In this document: one piece after another, positions 33,652 to 46,072 of the stretch
Layout of the letters: each line of letters begins with the position of its first letter
Numbering within the stretch: position 1 is the first letter of the stretch
Position numbers and translations under genes: made by a program
Assembly (NCBI RefSeq): GCF_963169125.1
Contig: NC_084798.1
Span: 200,875,481 to 200,939,480, forward strand
DNA length: 64,000 nt
Source of the DNA: Humulus lupulus
Taxonomy: Eukaryota > Streptophyta > Magnoliopsida > Rosales > Cannabaceae
Reading direction: 5' to 3'
The notes under the pieces: model-generated
The model's database searches: none
Told to the model about the DNA's origin: nothing
Seen by the model: the letters and a program-made list of their open reading frames with translations, nothing else

Positions 33652-34629
33652 CCACACTTTCAGCCGACTAGGTAATCCCTTAGCTGATCAGTAAGCATCT
33701 AGCCGACCAGAGAACCCCTCACCCGACTAATAGACACTTATCTTACTATCTTGTTATTATACTTTGCTCGTATGGCCGTGCTGTTGGCATGAAAACTTTA
33801 CTTTTTAGACTTGAGTCATTTAAAAGTTTTATTCTGATATATGCCTTACATTTTCATATGAGTACTTAGTTTTTTAACTTAGAAATTCTAAACATTTCAT
33901 AAGTCGCTACTAAGTATGCTTTCTCACATTCTTATTGCTCTAACATTTTATGAGCACAATGTTTTGTTTACACACGAATAGTTGTTCTTAACTTAAAATT
34001 TTGAAAAAATTCCAAGTTACTTAAGCTTTGTAAAACAAGTTAGCTTAACAGCCTTTTTTGACTTCCAAAATTTACAAGTCAGCCTAAAAACAAATATCTT
34101 TGCTCGTGTTCTTATTGCTTGTGTTGAATTATATACCAGTATACCCTATGTGCCCCCCAAGTGATTGAGGGTTGAAAAATCCTTGATCACTTGCTACCTG
34201 ACCGAATTTGTTCGAGCAATTTTTACTCGTGAAACACATCGAATATAAAGAGGATATTTCAGCAGTTAAACACTGCAAAAACATTCGACCATTTAAATGC
34301 TGGCCATTTATCTGATGGATACCGACCAGTTGAACACTACCCAGTTTCTTCCTCTCAGAAAACTTTTTTTTTTTAAATGCACTGAGAGTTGAACACTGCC
34401 AAAGTAAAAATAATCAACACATATGCAAAATTTGTAGCAAGATTCGACCGCGCTGCACGTGATCTCTTTTATTACTCGTAAAAAATAAGGACAAAATGTG
34501 TCTAATTACGAGTCTCAAACAAAATAAAATTGTTCAAAAATAAAATGACTGGTTAGCAAATAACCAGTTCACAAACAAACTTAAATAACAAGTTAAACAC
34601 TTGAAACTAAGCTACTTCTTTGTAAACAG
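33652..34629. other. Spacer between convergent antisense ORF and integrase ends, element 3
   Basis: AT-rich with scattered CCGACCAG words (33640-33720, 34315-34340) related to the LTR word CTGGTCGG. A purine run TTGGGGGGCAC (minus) at about 34150-34160 resembles the polypurine tract. No gene seen. Confidence 0.5.
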
Positions 34630-35898
34630 TATTTATTGATAATATTTCCTCAAGTTCTCGCCATTCCAATAGTTCCTAATTAGCTATCCATTTAATCGAG
34701 AAAGTTTGTAAGTGCTGAGTGGCAGTACTCGCTCAATCTAATACGGTCCCTCCCAATTTGGTCCTAGCACTCCAGCCGCTGGGTCTTTGATGAACTCCTT
34801 TCTAAGGGCCAAATCTCCAACCTGGAACTTCCGATCTCTAACTCTAGAATTAAAATAGCGAGCCACTTTTCGCTGATGGGCAGCAAGTCTCAAGCTTGCT
34901 TTTTCTCATTTTTCTTCAACAAAATCCAAAGATTCAGCTAACAACTGGTTATTCTCCTTCTGGTCATACGTGGTTCTCCGATGAGATGGTGGGTCTACTT
35001 CGACAGGCAACATGGCTTCATATCCCTATGCCAAGGAAAAGGGGTATGACCAGTTGCTGTCCGGGCTTGCTATCCGGGCAGTAGTCCTGTATGACCAAAG
35101 GACCTCTGGCAATTCTTCCGCCCAAGCACCCTTAGCTTGTTCTAGACACTTTTTTAGAGTATCCTTCAAAGTCTTATTTACGGCTTCAACCTGCCCATTG
35201 GCTTGCGGATGAGCTACTGAGGATAAAATTTTCGTAATGCCATGTCTAGTGCAGAAATCAGTAAACAAGTCACTATCGAACTTAGTGCCGTTGTTAGAGA
35301 CTATCTTCTTGGGCATACCATAGCGACATATTATATTCTTAACCACAAAATCTAACACTTTCTTCGAGGTGATTGTTGCTAGTGGTTTAGCTTCGGTCCA
35401 GTTGGTGAAATAATCCACAGCAACTACCGTGAACTGCACTCCTCCTTTTCCTTTGGGTAGTCTCCCAATCAGATCAATTCCCTATAATGCAAAAGGCCAT
35501 GGACTCTGCATCTGCTTCAAGACATTCGGAGGTGCCCTGGGTACTTTAGAAAATCTCTGGCATTTATCACACTTCTTCACATACTCCATGGAGTCCTCAT
35601 TCATTGTAGGCCAAAAAAATTCTTGCCGCAAAATATTTTTGGAGAGACTTTGCCTCCCAACATGATCTCCACAGAACCCCTCGTGCGCTTCGGTCAATAA
35701 GTTTTTTGACTGGTCGGGTGTTATGCATATAAGCAGTGGCATAGAGTACCATCTTCTATACAATAACCCATCCATCATAATATACCTAGCAGCTTGCCTC
35801 ATAATCTTCTTGGCATCATTACGATTATTTGGTAGGACTCCTTGTTCAAGGTAAGTAATGATGGGTGTCATCCAAGTGTTAGCTAATGTGATGGACAT
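34630..35898 (-). pseudogene. Tat-lineage integrase of element 3
   Basis: Zinc domain EAHEGFCGDHVG...KKCDKC (35482-35898). The core has AVDYFTNW (first Asp), IVSNNGTKF and GQVEAVNK (Glu). The residue at the second catalytic Asp position reads Asn (SNNG). A C-terminal tail with NWNGENLRKYY-like reading ends near 34630. There is a stop at 35482 between zinc domain and core, an odd duplicated-looking stretch near 35040-35100 and stops in the tail. Confidence 0.8.
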
Positions 35899-37888
35899 GG
35901 CTTCTCATTCGTTAATACTCAGTTCTGCCAAGTATTCCACTGGTACTATGTTCAAAGTTTCAGCATCTTTTGCACTAGCCAATTTTGCTAAAGCGTCTGC
36001 ATTGGAGTTCTGCTCCCGTGGTACCCGCTTAATAGTATACTCCTCACGTTGTGCTAGCAGGTCCTTGGTTTTATTCAATTACGCCATCATGCGCAAACCT
36101 CTTGCTTGATATTCCCCTAAGACTTGGTAGACCACCAACTGGGAATCGCTGTTTACTTCAATCGACCGGGCACGAACATCTCTAACTAGGCACAATCCTG
36201 CTAGGAGGGCTTCATACTCCGCCTCATTATTAGAAGCGTTAAATCCAAACCTCAACGTGCAATGAATTCGGTGCTTCTCCAGTGTGATCAATATAATTCC
36301 TGCTCCCGAATGATGTTCATTTGATGACCCATCAACAAAAACTTTCCAAGTAGGAAAATCCTCTCTCTGCCCAGTTGCATGTTCTTTCCGGTCAGGAATA
36401 TCAGGAATCCCAGTGCATTCAGCAATAAAATCTGCCAAAGCTTGTCGTTTAATAGCAGACCTTGGTTGATATTTGATTTCGAATTGGCCCAATTCAACCG
36501 CCCATTTAACTAAACGACCAGATGACTCTGGCTTCTGTAAGACTTGGCGTAGCGGCTGGTCGGTGAGTACTTTAATGGGATGTGTCTGGAAGTACGGTCG
36601 CAACTTGTGAGATGCAAGTACCAAGCAATAGGCCAGCTTTTCGATCACGGGATACCTTGACTCCGCTCCTATCAACCGCTTGCTAACATAGTATACCGGA
36701 TGCTGCACCTTATCTTCTTCTCGCACTAGAGCAGCACTGACAGCATGCTCTGTGACTGCTAAGTAAACAAAAAGGTCCTCCCCATCTACTGGCTTTGAAA
36801 GAACAGGAGGTTGAGCCAAGTGTTCCTTTATGGCTTGAAAAGCTTGCTCACATTCTTCTGTCCATTCGAATTTTTTGCTTCCTCTAAGCAAGTTAAAAAA
36901 TGGGACACATTTGTCCGTTGATTTGGAAATGAACTTACTTAGAGTAGCAATCCGCCCAGTAGGGCTTTGCACATCCTTAATCATGGATAGAGACTTCATT
37001 TCCGTGAGCGCCTTTATCTTCTCCAGATTCACTTCTATTCCTCGCAAGTTAATAATAAACCCAAGAAATTTTCCAGAACTTACTCCGAACGAGCATTTGA
37101 GGGGGTTCAACTTCATGCTATACTTTCTCAGTACTGCAAAGCATTCCTCCAAATCTCGTACATGTCCTTCATCTTCCTTTGACTTTACCAGCATATTGTC
37201 TACGTACACTTCCATTCACTAAACGCTGGTAGGTGGCTCCTGCGTTCTTCAAGCCGAGTGGCATGACTTTATAACAATACAATCCTATGTCTGTTCGGAA
37301 ACTGGTATGCTCCTCATCGGGAGGGTGCATACTAATATGATTATACCTTGAGTAAGCGTCCATCAAAGACAAAGTTTCATGACCAGAGGTCGCATCAACC
37401 AACTGGTCTATCCTTGGTAAAGGAAAATAGTCCTTAGGACATGCTTTGTTCAGATCGGTAAAGTCCACACAAGTCCTCCACTTTCCATTGGACTTGGGCA
37501 CTAATACTGGGTTTGAAACCCAGGCGGGGTAATAAGACTCTCTTATGAACCCGTTTTCCTTTAGTCGCTCCACCTCCTCTTTGAGAGCCTTTGGTCACTC
37601 CTTGTCAAGCAATCTTCTCTTCTGCTGCACTGCTGGGTAGCTTTCATCCACATGGAGCACGTGGCTGATCATAGTTGGTGAGATACCCACCATATCCTTG
37701 TGAGACCAGGCGAAGACATCTTGATTCCTCCGCAAAAATTCTACCAACTGTGCTTTTACTTCTAACTTCAACTTTTTTCCAACTTTGACCCCTCTGGTCG
37801 GGTCATTCTCATCTATTGAGACCTCCTCTAATTCTTCCATGGGTCCCACCTCACTATCATAATCCCCAAATCGAGGATCAAAGTCCAT
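35899..37888 (-). pseudogene. RT, RNase H and archaeal-type RNase H of element 3
   Basis: RT N-part at 37169-37573 (LVPKSNGKWRTCVDFTDLNK, LMDAYSRYNHI). The RT C-part at 36079-37215 begins with the catalytic motif, which reads YVDN rather than YVDD, and the two parts overlap in different frames near 37200. RNase H follows (FEWTEECEQAF, VLTDQPLRQVLQ). The second, archaeal-type RNase H has FVDGSSNEHHSGAG, NNEAEYEALLAGL and NSDSQLVVYQV (D, E, D present). The linker ORF (37595-37888) leads in from protease. A normal element would use this enzyme set in cytoplasmic particles to copy its RNA. Confidence 0.85.
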
Positions 37889-39040
37889 TCCCTCGCTTTG
37901 GACAACGCCCTATTTGGTGACTTCATCACCGGATGGGGCTTGTTGCTTATTGTAACCAAGAGTGCTTTCTTGGCCAACATCTTCTAACATTCTTTCCTGA
38001 TCGGCTACAACCATAATGCTTTGTTGGTCGACATCCATCTCCTCTAATTCTTCTCTATCTACACACACAATCATATTGTTTTCCTTAGCTCCCTTTCACG
38101 CTTTAGCTACCGAGACATTGTAACACTCTCTAGCTTCTCTTTGGTCTCCTCAGACACAACCTATTCCTGCACTGGTCGGGAACTTCATATAAAGGTTCCA
38201 TATAGAGACTGCTGCATGCAAGGCCGTGAGTAGTGGTTGACCAATAACCACATTATAAGTGGACGAACAGTCGACTATCAAAAACTCCGTCATAACTGTC
38301 TCGTGCTTCAGAGCATCTCATGTTGTAACCGATAACTTGATTGTTCCGGCCGGTGACAACCCTACTCCAGTAAATCCATAAATGACCTGAGAGCATGACT
38401 TCAAGTCATTAATGGATAGTTTCATCCTTTCAAAAGATGACTTGTAAATGATGTTCACAGAGCTCCCCGTATCGACCAGACATCTCTTCACCTTCATGTT
38501 TGCTATTTGGACTATAATGACGAGGGGGTCATTATGAGGATATCTCACATGTCGTGCATCATCTTCAGTAAAAGTGAGAGACTCACTTTCATACCGCGGG
38601 TTCTTTGGAGGTCGCTCCTCTACAGTCATGACTTCAGACTTCGATGCTGCGTCCAACTCATGTCGAAGCGTTCGAACATATCTCTCTCTTGCCTTGTTGC
38701 TATCCCCAGCCAGATGTGGACCCCCACATATAGTTTCTAGAGTGAAGTTCACAGGCTCAGGTTGCAAGGGTGGAGACCGCTGTCGCTTAAACCCAAGATT
38801 GTTGTTATTTCCCTCTCCTTGGGTCTTTTCTGCTCGATATTTTTTTAATTTTCCCGATCGGAGGAGAAACACTGTCTCGTCTTTGAGATAATTGCATTCA
38901 TTTGTGTCGTGACCATAGTCTCCATGGAAATGACAGAACTTATTCAAGTCTCTCTTACTCATCTCATTCCTGATGGGTGGGGGTTTTCGGTAGGGAACCT
39001 CTTGATGACTCACCAAATATATTTCTGCTCGGCTGGCCAA
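37889..39040 (-). pseudogene. gag C-terminus (zinc knuckle) and protease of element 3
   Basis: The knuckle-like CHFHGDYGHDTNEC near residue 35 of the ORF at 38318-39040 is followed by a basic linker, then protease with CLVDTGSSVNIIY (Asp-Thr-Gly active site) and FTGVGLSPAGTI. A stop at 38318 interrupts protease. The rest (about 38060-38317) reads VIGQPLL and RECYNVSVA in another frame. Confidence 0.75.
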
Positions 39041-40908
39041 AATAGTGGTGCAATTGGTGAACCGAGGTTCATACTTAGTTGGTTTGTCATTTGTTCCTGA
39101 TTTAGCCTTCTTTTCCTCATGGCGGTCAGACTGTTATTTCCACGTTTCTTCCCACCCACCACTTTATCCATTTCCACAATTCTTAGGAGGATCAGGCCGG
39201 ATTGTTCAGGCCTTTCTCTCCCTTCTCAATCGCGTCATCCAATTTCATATATTTGTTCGCCCGAGGCAAGAAATTGTTGTAGTGTTGAAATTGGATTACA
39301 ATGAATACTATCCCAGAAAAGACTCCGATAGATTATGCCTGAAGATATGGCAACCATCTTCCCCTCATCTCCAACCGCAGTTGCTTGGTTGGCTTCTCTC
39401 ATGAACCTCTGTATGTAGTTTTTGAGAAATCCATATTTCCCTTGTTTGATATCTGCCAAATGATTGGTATAAACTGGAGGGGTCCGAGCGGCGCTGAACT
39501 GCCTACAAAATTCTTTCCTGAAACTCTCCCAAGAGGTAATGAAGTTCGGCTTGAATTTCCAATACCACTCTTGGGAAGTATCGGACAATGTAGTGGGGAA
39601 AACTCTGTAGCGATAGTCATCGCTCACTCTGAGCAGCTCCATTTGGTCTTCAAACTTCCCAACATGCCTTACCGGGTTCGCCTTTTCTGTATAAACTGGC
39701 AGTACTGGTGCTTTATACTTTGCTGGCGGCTGGGCTGCTCTGATTCGAGCACAAAATGGGCTACCACTCCTGTGGTCTACCGGATCGATTGTAGAAGGTC
39801 TTTTCAGCAAACCTTGAACTGTAGCCGTTAGTACATCAAGCTGGGCCTGGATGCCTGGGGAGACTGCTAGCGGCTCAAGGTCTGGACCGCCTGGTCGGGC
39901 GTTCCTATCGGGCACACCGTCATCAAGTATTTCTACTTGACTAGTAGGTCGGGTCGAATCTCACCCTTCGACCGGGATGGTCCTTCTTCTATCGGCAATG
40001 ACATCTCTTAAATCCTGCTGAGAGGTACGTCTCCCCAATCAATTGAACACTGTGCTCCGAGTTTTTTTGGAAGGCTTACCGCGCGGGACATGCTCCTTCT
40101 CACTGCGCTGCTAGTTGGGATGCAGTGGTAGCCTCCCTGTCTGCGCTGGGCAGTCTTTTCCTCCTTGCTGGTCGTTTTCATATTTTTCCTTCGACTGGTC
40201 GGTGTGATGACTATCAGCTTCATCACGACCATGCCCATCTTTGAAGTGCGAAGCTCCTTTACCTCAAGGAGTTCTGGTTTGTTCCTACCCGGGTGGGGTC
40301 TTTTTACTGCTCGATCGGTGACTCCCGAATCTAGAAGTTTCTAATCAGTGGCTCCTAGAGGGGGTTCTGGAGTTCCCCCTTTGAGTCGAGGCAGTGCCAG
40401 ATCGGACCCTATCATCTTCCCGACCAGGAGGGTTACTCCCGCTTCTGTTTGGTCCTCGCGAATTGGGTCTGTCAGTTGTTTTTCGACCAGCATCCGTAGT
40501 CCTTGCTCCTTGGGTAGCTGCTCCTCGTGCTGCAGCTTGGGCATTGGCCTAGGTCAGCTGTGTAGCCACCTTCAGAGCGAGTGCAGCCTCGCAGTGTCAC
40601 CTATCAGCCTCCTCCTGCCATTGCCTGATCTCTTCGCTCCTGGCATCCATCTCCCGTCTTTGCTGTTCAAACGCAGCTTTCTGTCTTGCCATATCTTCAG
40701 CGAATGACTACTGTCGGGCGTTGAATTGCGCCATCTCCTCTTGGAAGGCCCCCATGGCTTCCTGGAAATGCTCAACCTCTGGAGTCATCTCCTCGAGAAA
40801 GACCCTAGGCTCATTCTCATGGTCTTGAGGGCCAGGACCTTCTGATCTAACAGGTTCTTTAGATGAGCCTGGCTTCTTGGAGGCCGCATTGGTGTTCTTG
40901 GGCGCCAT
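39041..40908 (-). pseudogene. gag N-terminal and capsid region of element 3
   Basis: Begins at ATG 40906-40908 (MAPKNTNAASKK), then a Glu/Gln coiled-coil start (VEHFQEAMGAFQEEMAQF) with a stop at 40708, and a broken Arg/Ser-rich linker. The capsid ORF at 39235-39915 contains QEWYWKFKPNFITSWESFRK and KNYIQRFMREAN. At least three breaks separate the parts. It would form particles and bind RNA. Confidence 0.75.
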
Positions 40909-40942
40909 AATAATACGATAATTGTCTGTTTTTCTCTTCAGG

Positions 40943-40960
40943 CTCTCAATGAAAGCACCA
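40943..40960 (-). other. Primer binding site of element 3
   Basis: The minus strand reads TGGTGCTTTCATTGAGAG, 3 bases inside the 5' LTR. The tRNA was not identified. Element 6 has a near-identical site (63529-63546). Confidence 0.75.
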
Positions 40961-40963
40961 AAA

Positions 40964-41751
40964 TGTTGACCACGATTTTGGCCAACGACGAGTAGACGTT
41001 AAAACTACAATAAACCTTCAAGAGAAAAAATGACATTGATGATTTTTATAGTGGTTAAGCCCCAATCTGTTGGTAATAGCCTAATCCACTTAGAGTTATG
41101 ATTTATGGATCTACACTCAAGATCAGATGAACCTGTGTCAACTGAGTTTCTTCAGTGTAAATGAAAAGAATACAATGTTTCGAATCCCCTCAATAATGCC
41201 ATGGATCGTACAAACCAAAATCCCTCATAATCGGGATATTTATGATATTCTGACAATATTTAATTAATAAAAAAAGTTAAAATACAGCAATATGCGATTT
41301 CTCTGGGATAATCTGAGAGATTCCCGCGTAGGCACGACTAATTCTAGCCGAAGCCGTTACCAGAAGTTCGCTGCATAACGATGATCTGTCTAGTTGGCCA
41401 ACTTCACTCCTTGAAGAAAGACTGGTTGGCCAAAACACTTGATTTGTTGGCCAAAACAGCTGACTGGTCGGCCATGCACTCCACTGGTAGGCCAAGCACT
41501 CCACTAGTCAGCCAAACACTCCACTAGTCGGCCAAACACTCCATTGGTCGGCTAGACAGGTGACTGGTCAGTCAAAAATCTTTACCGGTCTGACAGAAAT
41601 TCTACCAGGTCGGACAGATCACTTCTAAACTAGATAAACAATTTCCATGTCAGTAATATCACCAGATTAATATAAAACCTTTGACCCGGCCATTTCTTGC
41701 CACTTGTCACTTTTATTGCCACGTCATCGTTTTCAAATTTTGGGGATAACA
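40964..41751 (-). repeat. 5' LTR of element 3 (788 bp), TATA region deleted
   Basis: Same ends as the 3' LTR. Two deletions, 39 bp at about 41180 and 22 bp at about 41203, account exactly for the 61-bp length difference. The second removes the TATA box. Confidence 0.93.
41424..41575. repeat. 20-21-bp tandem repeat, 5' LTR copy
   Basis: GGTYGGCC-type words start at 41424, 41445, 41466, 41486, 41506, 41526, 41546 and 41566. There are eight copies, as in the other LTR, with more sequence decay. Confidence 0.88.
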
Positions 41752-42970
41752 AAGGGTATTTTTGTAATTTTGACATGTTGAGGGTGTATTTGTAAATATA
41801 TGTGATTTTTGATTGAGACCAAATTATTATGTGGATATATTTGATTTATTCGGCATGATGCGATCATAGTGAGCAAGTTAGCGATTTAATCACAACGGGG
41901 TCAAATACCCGGCTCGGGGTGAGCATAAGGGTATTTTGGTAATTTAGTACATTATCAAGATTTATCGAGTAATGGGAAGTTATTTGGTGACTACTTGGGA
42001 AATTATGATGTGTTAATTGAGATTAGCAGGAAATGGTGGCAAAAGACGATTTTTCCCTTGAGGGCATTAAAGAAATAAGGTAAAGGCTAGGGGCGTTTTG
42101 GTCTTTTCCCTAACCTTGGATAGACTTAAGCTAGTAGAAACCTCTAGAAATCAAATAAACACTCAACTCCCTCTCTCTTTCTCTCTATCATTAGCTCTCT
42201 CTCTCTCTTAGTTGGTTTTTGGGTTCTTTGAATTTGAGGAGATTTTGCTTGAATTTGAAGATTGGATGAGCAGAAACTGGGTTAGGTGCAGCTTGGAGTT
42301 GTAATTACACACTAGAGGTAACGTTTAAACTCTATTTTGATGTGACTTTCTGGCTTGGTTGTGGTGTTATTGAGTTTCAAACTCAAGGTTGGGATTTTGA
42401 GTTGTGGTGAGGTTTTGGTTTAGTTTTTTTTATTAATATGATGCCATTGATGTGCTGTTATGAGTTTAGAACTCAATTTTGGGTTTATTTGAGGTTTGGA
42501 GACTAATTTTAGGGATTTTGGTTCGGAGGAAATAACTAGAAAGGCGCTAATGGGAAAGATTAGCCAAATGAGGTTTCGAGTTGCAGGGACTCAAACCTAA
42601 CGGCTCGGGAAGGTAACGACTACCTACTTTAGTAGAATTTGAGGTCCCAGAGGCTAGGACTCGGCCCAAAAACCTTTGTTTACTCGATATTGATGGATAT
42701 TCTCTATTATGGTTGTTACTAGGGTACTGCTAGGACTCGGAAGGGGATCATGCTCCATGGTCGTTTCTATTTATTCAGTGCTTGGACCAAAGGTAAGAAA
42801 AAAGCACCCTGGGTTATGATTAGGGCTCGGACCCCTGTGAATAAGCATAATTATAATTATGCTTGTGATTGTTTGATTAAGCATGCTTGAATGCTCTGTA
42901 TCTAGATAATTGTTAAATGATTTATGCTTCTGTCTTATCTGCATGAAAGGCTTGACTTATAACTCAAGGT
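41752..42970 (+). repeat. LTR E, right segment, truncated
   Basis: Continues LTR E after the duplicated AAGGG. It carries the CT-rich leader (42160-42215) and a donor-like GAGGTAACG. It follows LTR A until near 42970, where it meets inverted element 4 LTR sequence. Its last ~900 bp are missing. Confidence 0.75.
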
Positions 42971-44025
42971 CAGAACCTGCGGCGCTAAGGCGGTTCAGTG
43001 AACCCCCTAGGCCTCTGAGTTCATGTGAGTCACGACGCTCCAAGAACAGCGCCGTGTCACGACCCTGCGAACACATAATTTCCATAACTTTTCTTGCGTT
43101 TTCCCCGAACCAAAACCTCTAAAAAAACATTTCAACCTACTTCAATCTTCAAAACAATACCAGTCACTCAAATAAGCAACAATTGACAACCCATAGCCAT
43201 TAAGACTCTTTAAAACCAACAATTCTCAACTTAAGAACCAAAACCTTAACTCCTCAAAAACACCATAGGATAGCTACGAAAATAGATCTTACCTCTGAAT
43301 TCCTCAGTGAAAAAATGTGAATCCCTTAGCTGTAGGTACTCACAACAGCCACAAGCTCTAACTCCTCCAAAGTGATTCGAACCCCATCCAAGCCTCAAGG
43401 GAGAGACAAGAACGAGAGAGAGAGAGAATGGAGGTGGAGGTGCTATGTTCTGATCTTGGTTCCCTTAGCTTCTACATAATACTAGTGCCCAAGGCCAAGT
43501 CTATCCTTTTGACGACAAGACTAAAATGCCCATTGATAAAAAACTATTCTTTAGCGAAAAATCATCTTTGTATCCCATCTCTCGCTAATCCTCAAATAGC
43601 ACTATAGATTCGAAATTAATCCTGACATAACCAAATAACTAACCATTACTTGATAAATCTCAACTACGCGCTAAGTTTCCCAAAATACCCCTAGGCTCTC
43701 CGTGAGCCTGGTATTTGACCCCGTTGTGACTTTTTCCGCTAACCCGCTCCCTAGGATCGCCTCAGACCATGCTATCTCCATAACACTGTGGTCTCAGACA
43801 TAAAGCATATATAATACAAATATACCCCCAATTGGTCAAAAATTACAAATATGCCCTAATTTACAAAAATGAGCACGCATACATATTTAATACACATTAC
43901 CATTTAAATCATTTATATCGCATAAAAATATATATATTCAATTAATTCCACATATAAATCCAATTATGCCCTCCTGGCACAGTAGTCAAGGCACTCAGCC
44001 TTAATAGAAAATTCAGGATGTTACA
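42971..44025 (-). repeat. 3' LTR of element 4, left part missing
   Basis: Ends TTCAGGATGTTACA and is similar to 58535-59276 and 50500-50876. It begins abruptly in the G+C island (GCGGCGCTAAGG). CACGACGC at 43031 and a related word at 43053 are 22 bp apart. Confidence 0.75.
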
Positions 44026-44040
44026 ACTATCCCCTCCTTA
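44026..44040 (-). other. Polypurine tract of element 4
   Basis: The minus strand reads TAAGGAGGGGATAGT against the LTR start TGTAACA, a common arrangement in Tekay-type chromoviruses. Confidence 0.8.
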
Positions 44041-46072
44041 TCAAAATTTTGTCCTCGAAATCTATTCAAACGTCTCGGGATACTAATCTCGCAAATCTGA
44101 CTATAACTTCAGAGTCAAGTCTTTTACCTTGCCATCTCGTTGTGACACCCTCACTAGAGTGACAGTCTTATTCTGTAAGACTTTATCTCTTTTATCCATG
44201 ATTTCCACTGGCTTTTCCTTACACAATAAGTTCCACTGAAATTCCAGGGTCTCTTCACCCAATCAGGGGTAGTACCTGACACCTCTTTCTTTAACATTGG
44301 CACTAGTAACACCTTATGAGCCTTTACCCATGCTAGGGTAATGCTAATCTATAGGCCCTTGGCCTAATCGTTATTAGGATCTCATGAGTCCATCAAATCT
44401 AGAGTCGAATATCATCTTTCTTTCCTAAACTATCTTATCTTTTTAGTCCACAATACTCGGAGAAGTACAAGGTATCCAATCCTGGAACTCCACGTTCCCC
44501 TATATAAATTTGTGAACTCTTATGTCTTTTCAATAGAGCAGACACTCCTACCCTAGTAATCCTTAATAACTTCATTTGTCCTCCGGGCCAATTCTGAACC
44601 TGGATACTTTCTGTCTCTCATCTCGTTTCCCCATAATAAGTAATTCTTGTTTCCTATCTCACAATATCTTATCCAGAGTCACTTTGGACGTCATCCGATA
44701 TTCATCACCGTGAAAATACAATCAAGGGACCGTACTTGTCATAATGTCTCAAAATCTTAAACATTCAAGGTAAAATGCTTAAAGTTTGAGTCATTCCTTC
44801 AGGTTGTCAGTCTGTATGAAGATAACCAATAATTCTAAATCTTAATCATATACTCATCGCATTCTATGACCATTTCCAGAACTTGGGAAATAAATAAAGG
44901 GTCTCAATACAACACTATTTACTTTGGTATCCCACAGAGACGTACGATCTTCTTTCGCATATACTTATTCTTATGATAATTCGCTCACACAGACAAAAGT
45001 GTGCTATCTTACTATGTCGAGTCACATCTTCTCATATCCATTCATCTTACCTGCAATCTGAGGTGATCCACCCATACTGTTCATAACTATATCCCTCCAT
45101 ACTAACTTCAGGATACCCTAGAGTCATAACAGCCTTTCTGGCCTCTAATTATCATCTCTCACTTGCTAAAATATTAGGCAGTGCACCTCCCGATATACAA
45201 ATTTTAGGTCTTAACACCCATTCAAACTTCTTGGATACAAAAATCATAAGGGGTGGTATAAGACTCATCCTGAATCTCCCCCATGACATCAGCTTCCATC
45301 GGATCATGTATCTGATCCTCATATCTTAACCTATCCATGTTAAAGTAGTAGGATTCTTAGCCAACCTTACAATATTTTCTCTCTGTATTTCATTGTTCAT
45401 AGAGGTATATCTCCCAATTTTCAGACACAGATTCTATAAAAATCTTGGTCATTACCTCACCTGACTTTATTGTAGTCCATTACAAATCATACAATTGGCA
45501 TAGACCTTTCTAACTCAAGGTGTTAGCCTCCACATTATTTTTCTCTGAGTAATAAAGGATTTCAATGTGAGTCCTTCACCAATTCCCACCAATGCCTTAT
45601 CTCACGGTTACCCCTAAAGGTGACAAAACACTTTAATTTTTATGCTAGTGCACGCACTTCTTTTCCATAAGTATCGTCACTTCAATCCAACCGTGGCTAT
45701 CTGGTATTACTGTCAACTCAAAGTCTCGTGTAGAACACCTATGTTCTTATTCCTTTATCCACTGTGAAGCACGATCAATCACCTTTTTAGTCTATACATG
45801 AGCACACCCTAGTCCTTGAAGCACCACACTATTAACCCCACATTTCAAGCAAGGACAGTGTACATCATACCGTCCTCCTGTATTAGTCCACCACATGCTA
45901 TATTGATACCTATGGCGTGATAATCAACCCTTATTTCAAATTTTAAAATCCTCGTACCTGACTATCCATTCAGAAAAATTTTAGGTTCTTACGTTACTTC
46001 AGTCAAGGGTATGGCAATCCTCGAAGATGCTTCAAGTAAAAGTCGATGTGTTTTACTGGTCTCATCGTGCTT
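44041..46072 (-). pseudogene. Decayed integrase and chromodomain region, element 4
   Basis: Near the 3' end, a readable stretch KPVEIMDKRDKVLQNKTVTL followed by a YPETF-like tail (about 44075-44220) fits the end of a chromovirus integrase and chromodomain-proximal region. The rest of this 2 kb is too decayed to read. Confidence 0.45.

Larger units (their letters stand above)
28834..41751 (-). mobile_element. Tat-lineage Ty3/gypsy element with antisense ORF (element 3), complete ends
   Basis: TGTT...AACA ends with LTRs at 28834-29682 and 40964-41751, primer site 40943-40960, polypurine tract 29683-29697, and a perfect TSD AAGGG (28829-28833 and 41752-41756). Minus-strand order: gag, protease, RT, RNase H, archaeal-type RNase H, integrase. 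An antisense ORF lies on the plus strand between integrase and the 3' LTR, a layout known in the plant Tat lineage. It is broken by stops, frameshifts and active-site changes. Confidence 0.93.

Noticed and set aside
38574..39831. Plus-strand ORFs opposite gag and protease of element 3
   Set aside because: Antisense shadows. Unlike 31155-33651 they show no domain, intron borders or counterpart in element 2.
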